From assembly GCF_002150765.1 (NCBI RefSeq), contig NZ_MUYM01000052.1, positions 1 through 64,000 on the forward strand: a stretch of 64,000 nt of DNA, written 5' to 3'. Shown here piece after piece: positions 59,286 to 64,000 of the stretch. The first letter of the stretch is position 1. Each line of letters opens with the position of its first letter. Source of the DNA: Lentzea kentuckyensis (GTDB taxonomy: Bacteria; Actinomycetota; Actinomycetes; Mycobacteriales; Pseudonocardiaceae). Under the pieces are notes generated by a model, which was given only the letters and a program-made list of their open reading frames with translations, searched no databases and was not told the DNA's origin. The position numbers were made by a program, and so were the translations under genes.

Positions 59286-60770
59286 TCAGCCGTTGGCGGC
59301 GATGTCCGCCAGCACGGCCGCGATGGTCCGCACCGGAACGCCGGTGCCGCCCTTCGCGGTGTACCCGTACGCGCCACCCGTGTGGTACGCCGGGCCCGCG
59401 ATGTCGATGTGCGCCCACTGGACGCCCTCGGCGACGAACTCGCGCAGGAACAGGCCCGCCGCGAGCATGCCGCCCCAGCGGTGGCCCGTGACGTTCGCCA
59501 GGTCGGCCAGGCGCGAGTCGAGGTCCGCGCGCAGCTCCTCGGGCAGCGGCATCGGCCACGCCGACTCGCCGACCGCGGTGCCGATGGCGGCCACGCGGTC
59601 ACGGAACTCCTCGGAGCCCATGACGCCCGAGGTGCGCTTGCCCAGGGCCACGACCTGCGCGCCGGTGAGGGTCGCGGTCTCGATCAGGTAGTCCGGGCCG
59701 TCCTCGCACGCGCGCACGATGGCGTCGGACAGGATCAGGCGGCCCTCGGCGTCGGTGTTGAGCACCTCGACGGTCTTGCCGCCGTACATGGTCAGCACGT
59801 CGCCGGGGCGGTACGCGTCACCCGACGGCATGTTCTCCGCCATCGGGATCGACGCGATGATCTCCAGCGGGTACTTGAGCTTCGCGGCCAGCACCATCGT
59901 GGCGACGATCGCGGCGGCGCCCGACATGTCCGAGGTCATCTCGTCCATGCCAGCGGCCGGCTTGATCGAGATGCCGCCGGTGTCGAACGTGATGCCCTTG
60001 CCGACGAGCGCGACCTTCTTGGTGGCCTTGGCGCCCTTGTAGGAGATGCGCACGAGGCGCGGCTGGCGGGTCGAACCGCCGCCGACGCCCAGGATGCCGC
60101 CGAAGCCCTGCTTCTTGAGCGCCTTCTCGTCGAGCACCTCGACGTCGAGACCCGCGGCCGTGGCCAGCTTCGCGGCGCGGTCGGCGAACGAGCCGGGGTA
60201 GAGGTCGTTCGGCGGCGTGTTGATGAAGTCACGCGCGATGGCGACGGCCTCGGCGATCGCGACGGCGGCCTTCAGCGCGGCCTTGTTCTCCTTGGTGCCG
60301 GCCGCGATCAGGTCGACCTTCGCGACCGGGCCCTCGCCCTTGTCGGACTTGTACTCGGTGAACGTGTAGGCGCCCAGCAGGGTGCCCTCGGCCGCGGCGG
60401 CCACGTGCAGCGAGGCCAGCGTGTTCAGCGCGCGCTTCTTGCCGGCCAGCGCGCGGGCGGCGACACCGGACGCGCGGCGCACCTGCTCCTCGCCTGCGGA
60501 CTTGCCGAGACCGACGGCCAGCACCAGCGGGGCGGCGAGCTTGCCGAACGTCGGGACCTTCACCAGTTCGTCGGCCTTGCCGGACGCGCGCAGGGTGCCG
60601 AGCACCTCGAGCAGCGCGCCGTCGAACGCGGCGTTGACAGCTTCGGCGCCGGGCGCGAGCTCCAGACCGTCCGCACCCTGCAGGGTTCCCACGACGACTG
60701 CGTCAGCGGCGGTGGTGCTCAGGTCACCTTCGGTGAGGGCCAGCTTCGGGGCTGTCACGTGCTGCTCCAT
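59286..60770 (-). CDS. pepA: Leucyl aminopeptidase (cytosol aminopeptidase)
   Basis: The 494-aa protein is an M17 peptidase. The signature NTDAEGRLILSDAI, the metal and active-site block VGKGITFDTGGISIKP and DMSGAAAIVATM, and the N-terminal substrate domain are all present. Two metal ions bind Lys, Asp and Glu of these motifs. It removes N-terminal amino acids and is usual in this chromosomal neighbourhood. Confidence 0.95.
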   Translation of the reverse strand: MEQHVTAPKLALTEGDLSTTAADAVVVGTLQGADGLELAPGAEAVNAAFDGALLEVLGTLRASGKADELVKVPTFGKLAAPLVLAVGLGKSAGEEQVRRASGVAARALAGKKRALNTLASLHVAAAAEGTLLGAYTFTEYKSDKGEGPVAKVDLIAAGTKENKAALKAAVAIAEAVAIARDFINTPPNDLYPGSFADRAAKLATAAGLDVEVLDEKALKKQGFGGILGVGGGSTRQPRLVRISYKGAKATKKVALVGKGITFDTGGISIKPAAGMDEMTSDMSGAAAIVATMVLAAKLKYPLEIIASIPMAENMPSGDAYRPGDVLTMYGGKTVEVLNTDAEGRLILSDAIVRACEDGPDYLIETATLTGAQVVALGKRTSGVMGSEEFRDRVAAIGTAVGESAWPMPLPEELRADLDSRLADLANVTGHRWGGMLAAGLFLREFVAEGVQWAHIDIAGPAYHTGGAYGYTAKGGTGVPVRTIAAVLADIAANG

Positions 60771-60960
60771 GGTTGTGCGTGGTAGGGGTGCTCGGAATCG
60801 TGACCCATGCTAAAGGTCGGGCAGTCCCACTAATGCCCAGGCCCGCCACGTTCGCCGCAATCCGTGACGTTGACAGTTGCTCACGGTGGCGGTTCGCCCA
60901 TTTCGCGCATCAGTCGACCGGGTGGTTACGGCCGGATGCCGCATCTGCGACTGTGTACCG

Positions 60961-62196
60961 GTGACCCACACGCCTCGCGAGATCGTTGCCACGATCGCGC
61001 TCGGTCTTCCCGCGGTGCTCGGTGCGGGGGTCTTCGCCGGATTCGCCCCTGCCGCAAGCCTTGCGGGCTGGTGGGTGCTCCCTGCGCTGGCCCTGTCCGC
61101 GTTCGCCGCGTTGTGCTCGGCCTTCTCGACCGCTGACCAGTCGCGGGCCTACCCGGATGTCGGCGGCGGTTACGGATACGTACGCGCACAGCTCGGTGTG
61201 TGGCCCGCCCGGATGACGGCGAGTGCCCACCTCCTCGGCAGGGCGGCGATGGCGGCGGCCGTGGCGTCGATGTTCGGCGCGTACGTCGTGCCGGACCAGC
61301 CGACGGTCGGCGCTCTCGCCCTCGTCGTCGCGACGGCGGTGCTCGGCGCGGCCGGGTTCCGCTTCAGCACGGGCGTCAGTGTGCTGGTGTCGCTGGTGGT
61401 TCTCGGTGTGCTGGCTCTCGTGGTGGCGTCGAGCTTCTCGATCGAGCCGGTGCCGTCGGCGGGCGAGACCGGCACTGTCAACGAACTCGTCGGCGTCGCG
61501 GGCCTGATGTTCATGGCGTTCGCGGGTTTCGAGCGCATCACGGCCCCGCACCGCGGTGAGCGGCACCACTCGCCGGCCGTGCTCAGGGTCGCGATTCCAG
61601 TCCTCATCGGACTGTCCTTCGTGGTCTGTCTGGCCGTCGGCGCCGGTCTGCTGCGACAGCTCGGCAGCGCGCGCCTCGCGTTGTCGCCCGCGCCGTTGCG
61701 CGACGCGCTCGTCGCCGCGGACGCGTCCGCGTTGGTGCCGCTCGTGCAGATCGCCGCGGCCGTGGCCGGTGTCGCCGCACTGCACTTCGTACTCGCGTCC
61801 GCACACCGCACGCTCACCGGTCTCGCCGAGGACGGCGACCTGCCGACGCGCCTCAAGCCCGGTGTGCTTTCCCTCGTCGTAGTCGTCGCCAGCGCTCTCG
61901 CGGTGCTCCTCGTGCCGATGGCGACCGCACTGGGCGTGGCGGCGTGCGGGACGTTGTTCTACTACGCCTTCACGAACGCGTCGGCGCGAGTCCTGCTGCA
62001 GAACGACCGCACATGGCCCATGCGCACGGCCTGTCTCGGACTGGGGCTCTCGGTACTGCTCGCGATGAGCATGCCGGTGCCCGCACTGCTCATCTCTCTC
62101 GCAGGGCTGGGCGCCGGCACCGGACTCATCAGCCTGACAGCGTTACTGAGAGGAAAACGAGCAGCGTCACGCCAACGCACACCGCAAGGCCGATGA
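60961..62196 (+). CDS. APC-family amino acid permease
   Basis: The GTG at 60961 gives 411 aa with about eleven membrane helices (ALGLPAVLGAGVFAGFAPAAS, GYGYVRAQLGVWPARM, LVGVAGLMFMAFAGFERITAP, LIGLSFVVCLAVGAGLL). The GxGxF-like start and the FAGFERITAP motif fit the APC superfamily. The substrate cannot be told. Its 3' end overlaps the small leftward membrane gene by 68 bases. Confidence 0.87.
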   Translation: MTHTPREIVATIALGLPAVLGAGVFAGFAPAASLAGWWVLPALALSAFAALCSAFSTADQSRAYPDVGGGYGYVRAQLGVWPARMTASAHLLGRAAMAAAVASMFGAYVVPDQPTVGALALVVATAVLGAAGFRFSTGVSVLVSLVVLGVLALVVASSFSIEPVPSAGETGTVNELVGVAGLMFMAFAGFERITAPHRGERHHSPAVLRVAIPVLIGLSFVVCLAVGAGLLRQLGSARLALSPAPLRDALVAADASALVPLVQIAAAVAGVAALHFVLASAHRTLTGLAEDGDLPTRLKPGVLSLVVVVASALAVLLVPMATALGVAACGTLFYYAFTNASARVLLQNDRTWPMRTACLGLGLSVLLAMSMPVPALLISLAGLGAGTGLISLTALLRGKRAASRQRTPQGR

Positions 62197-62404
62197 TGCG
62201 GCCGTTGGTGGACTCGCTGTCGTTGGTGAGCGCACGGTAGACGACCAGGAAGATCGCGGCGGCGAACACGGCGCCCACCACACCGCCGACGCCGCCGAGC
62301 ACCCAGCCGTCCATCAGGGTCATGCCGGTGCCCAGCACGAGCAACGCGGCCTGCAACACGGTGCGGACGTCCGCACCCCTCGAAGATCTTTCCGCATCGG
62401 TCAT
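62129..62404 (-). CDS. Small membrane protein
   Basis: The ATG at 62404 gives 91 aa. After a hydrophilic start come three hydrophobic segments (VLQAALLVLGTGMTLMDGW, VGGVVGAVFAAAIFLVVYRALT, IIGLAVCVGVTLLVFLSVTL). No family is evident. It overlaps the convergent permease end and is divergent from the ilvE gene. Confidence 0.72.
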   Translation of the reverse strand: MTDAERSSRGADVRTVLQAALLVLGTGMTLMDGWVLGGVGGVVGAVFAAAIFLVVYRALTNDSESTNGRIIGLAVCVGVTLLVFLSVTLSG

Positions 62405-62496
62405 GGGCGGGCACTCTATCGAGCCTGAGTTAGTAGGACGTCCGAGTTTTGGGAAGACGATTTTCCGTATCCCCACCAGCGGGTTACCGTGCTCAC

Positions 62497-63588
62497 ATGA
62501 CGAGCGCGTTGCCTTTCACCCGGACTCCCCACCCGCACCCGGCGACCCCGGAGCGCGTAGCGGAGGTACTTGCCAAGCCGGGCTTCGGGCAGCACTTCAC
62601 CGACCACATGGTGACGATCCGCTGGAACCGCGAGAAGGGCTGGCACGACGCTGAAGTCGGCCCGTACTCCACCCTCGCACTGGACCCCGCGGCAATGGTG
62701 CTGCACTACGGCCAGGCGATCTTCGAAGGGCTCAAGGCCTACCGGCAGCCCGACGGTTCGATCGCGTCCTTCCGCCCTGAGGCCAACGCCGAGCGCTTCC
62801 GCGCCTCGGCCCGCCGCATGGCGATGCCCGAACTTCCCGACGACCTCTTCCTGGAGTCCGTCCGGCAGATCCTCGCGGTCGACGACCGCTGGGTGCCGTC
62901 GGCCGAGGAGGAGTCCCTCTACCTGCGGCCGTTCATGATCTCCACGGAGAAGGGCCTCGGCGTGCGACCCGCGTCCGAGTACCTGTTCGTGCTGATCGCC
63001 TCACCCGCCGGCTCCTACTTCGCGGGCGGTGTCCGCCCGGTGAGCGTGTGGCTCTCGACCGAGTACGTCCGCGCGGCCCCCGGTGGCACCGGCGCGGCCA
63101 AGTTCGCCGGCAACTACGCCGCGTCCCTCGTGGCGCAGGCGCAGGCCGCGGAGAAGGGTTGCGACCAGGTCGTCTGGCTCGACGCGGTGGAACGCCGCTG
63201 GGTCGAGGAGATGGGCGGGATGAACCTGTTCTTCGTCTTCGGCGACAAGGTCGTCACCCCGGAGCTGACCGGCACGTTGCTGCCGGGCATCACCCGCAGT
63301 TCGTTGCTGCAGCTGGCAAGCGACCTCGGACTGTCCGTCGAGGAGCGTCGCATCTCGACCGAGGAGTGGGAGAAGGCCAACGCCTCCGGTGAGCTCACCG
63401 AGGTCTTCGCCTGTGGCACGGCCGCGGTCATCACGCCGGTCGGCCACGTCAAGCACGCCGGTGGCGAGTTCGACGTCGCCGACGGCGGCCCCGGCTCGGT
63501 GACGATGAAGCTGCGCGAGCGCCTGACCGGCCTCCAGCACGGCCACGTCGCCGACACCCACGGCTGGATGACGGTGCTCCACTCGTAG
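62497..63588 (+). CDS. ilvE: Branched-chain amino acid aminotransferase
   Basis: The ATG at 62497 gives 363 aa of the class IV PLP transaminase family. The internal aldimine Lys lies in AAKFAGNYAASL, and RWNREKGWHDAEVGPYSTLAL, QAIFEGLKAYRQPDGS, EMGGMNLFFVFGD and VFACGTAAVITPVG are all present. It interconverts Val, Leu, Ile and their 2-keto acids. The position next to cobS and pepA is usual for actinobacteria, so it is core; it could nevertheless feed the cluster's branched starter. Confidence 0.95.
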   Translation: MTSALPFTRTPHPHPATPERVAEVLAKPGFGQHFTDHMVTIRWNREKGWHDAEVGPYSTLALDPAAMVLHYGQAIFEGLKAYRQPDGSIASFRPEANAERFRASARRMAMPELPDDLFLESVRQILAVDDRWVPSAEEESLYLRPFMISTEKGLGVRPASEYLFVLIASPAGSYFAGGVRPVSVWLSTEYVRAAPGGTGAAKFAGNYAASLVAQAQAAEKGCDQVVWLDAVERRWVEEMGGMNLFFVFGDKVVTPELTGTLLPGITRSSLLQLASDLGLSVEERRISTEEWEKANASGELTEVFACGTAAVITPVGHVKHAGGEFDVADGGPGSVTMKLRERLTGLQHGHVADTHGWMTVLHS

Positions 63589-63598
63589 GCCTTCGCTC

Positions 63599-64000
63599 CT
63601 AAGCGATCACCAGCACGGCCAGAAGCGCGATTTCGGCGGCAGCACCGAGCACATCACCGGTGATGCCGCCGAAACGCTTTCCGGTGTGCTTCACCAGCAA
63701 CCACACGAGCGCGCCCGCGACGACGACGCCGACGACAGCGCGTATACCGAGCGCATAACCTGCGGCGGCGAGCACCATCCACGTGCCGGCGACCAGCATT
63801 GGATGCTGTGTACCGGCTACCAGCGCCCCGAGCCCTTCAGGCCGTGCGGCGGGCACATTTCGCATACAGCAGACACCGAACGCGGCCCTGCTCGTCGCGA
63901 ACGCGAGCACGACGACACCCCAGTGGGCCTGGGGGAGAGCGGCGGCCTGCGCCCCCAGCACGACGATCAGCGTGACGACACCGAACGGCCCGGCCCCGCC
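63599..64000 (-). CDS. cobS: Adenosylcobinamide-GDP ribazoletransferase, C-terminal part (partial)
   Basis: The reverse strand reads open from the window edge to the TAG at 63599, so the N-terminus lies beyond 64000. The roughly 133 visible residues (GAGPFGVVTLIVVLGAQAA, SRAAFGVCCMRNVPAARPEGLGALVAG, KRFGGITGDVLGAAAEI) match the membrane protein CobS that joins cobinamide-GDP to alpha-ribazole. The GGITGDVLGA end is typical. Confidence 0.9.
   Translation of the reverse strand, partial: GGAGPFGVVTLIVVLGAQAAALPQAHWGVVVLAFATSRAAFGVCCMRNVPAARPEGLGALVAGTQHPMLVAGTWMVLAAAGYALGIRAVVGVVVAGALVWLLVKHTGKRFGGITGDVLGAAAEIALLAVLVIA

Noticed and set aside
62497..63588. ilvE as a dedicated member of the polyketide cluster
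   Set aside because: It sits in the conserved pepA-ilvE-cobS neighbourhood, 12 kb beyond the last tailoring gene, so it is core.
1..64000. tRNA, rRNA, CRISPR array or phage genes
   Set aside because: I looked for tRNA cloverleaf sequences, rRNA segments, regular short repeats with spacers, integrases and phage structural proteins and recognised none.

Overview
The window is high-GC actinomycete DNA with GTG starts and many ATGA/GTGA stop-start overlaps. The right edge carries cobS, ilvE, pepA, lpd, sucB, a TIGR01777-type epimerase gene and lipB. This matches the conserved chromosomal neighbourhood seen in mycobacteria and other Actinobacteria. Gene content would suit a Pseudonocardiaceae-type genome, but that assignment is inference.

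Roughly positions 1-50,900 form one large glycosylated aromatic (type II) polyketide gene cluster. The minimal PKS lies at 41,912-47,500: ACP, didomain aromatase/cyclase, a 61-aa protein, a shortened citramalate-synthase-like protein, KS-alpha, chain-length factor and a free acyltransferase. The C9-type ketoreductase sits apart at 8.8 kb with a ferredoxin and ferredoxin reductase, which probably serve the P450 at 16.1 kb. Deoxysugar genes (2,3-dehydratase, Gfo/Idh/MocA 3-ketoreductase, 4-ketoreductase) and two glycosyltransferases point to a 2,6-dideoxyhexose. The sugar nucleotidyltransferase and 4,6-dehydratase must lie elsewhere. Two SARP activators, a response regulator with an unusual tandem histidine kinase, and an ECF sigma factor/ABC transporter operon suggest regulation and export. 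An MFS pump is also present.

Three things stand out. (1) Two adjacent HTH_42 proteins carry the Q-x-Q motif of AlkZ-type DNA glycosylases. Such enzymes give self-resistance in producers of DNA-alkylating compounds (azinomycin, trioxacarcin, LL-D49194, hedamycin), so the product is probably a DNA alkylator. Two epoxide hydrolases fit this. (2) A three-gene RiPP cassette of TOMM type sits between the histidine kinase and the second SARP gene: a 60-aa peptide, a fused leader-binding/YcaO cyclodehydratase, and a stand-alone SagB/ThcOx N-terminal-like protein. (3) Acetolactate synthase large and ACT subunits, the citramalate-synthase-like protein, an alpha-methylacyl-CoA racemase, a KASIII with Ser in place of Cys, and a free acyltransferase together suggest an alpha-methyl-branched starter unit such as 2-methylbutyryl-CoA.

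From about 51 kb the content turns to core metabolism: 2-oxoacid dehydrogenase components (sucB, lpd), lipoate attachment (lipB), leucyl aminopeptidase, an APC transporter, branched-chain aminotransferase and the start-truncated cobS. lipA, commonly next to lipB, is not seen. The cluster may have inserted at this point. No tRNA, rRNA, CRISPR array, insertion sequence or transposase gene was recognised.
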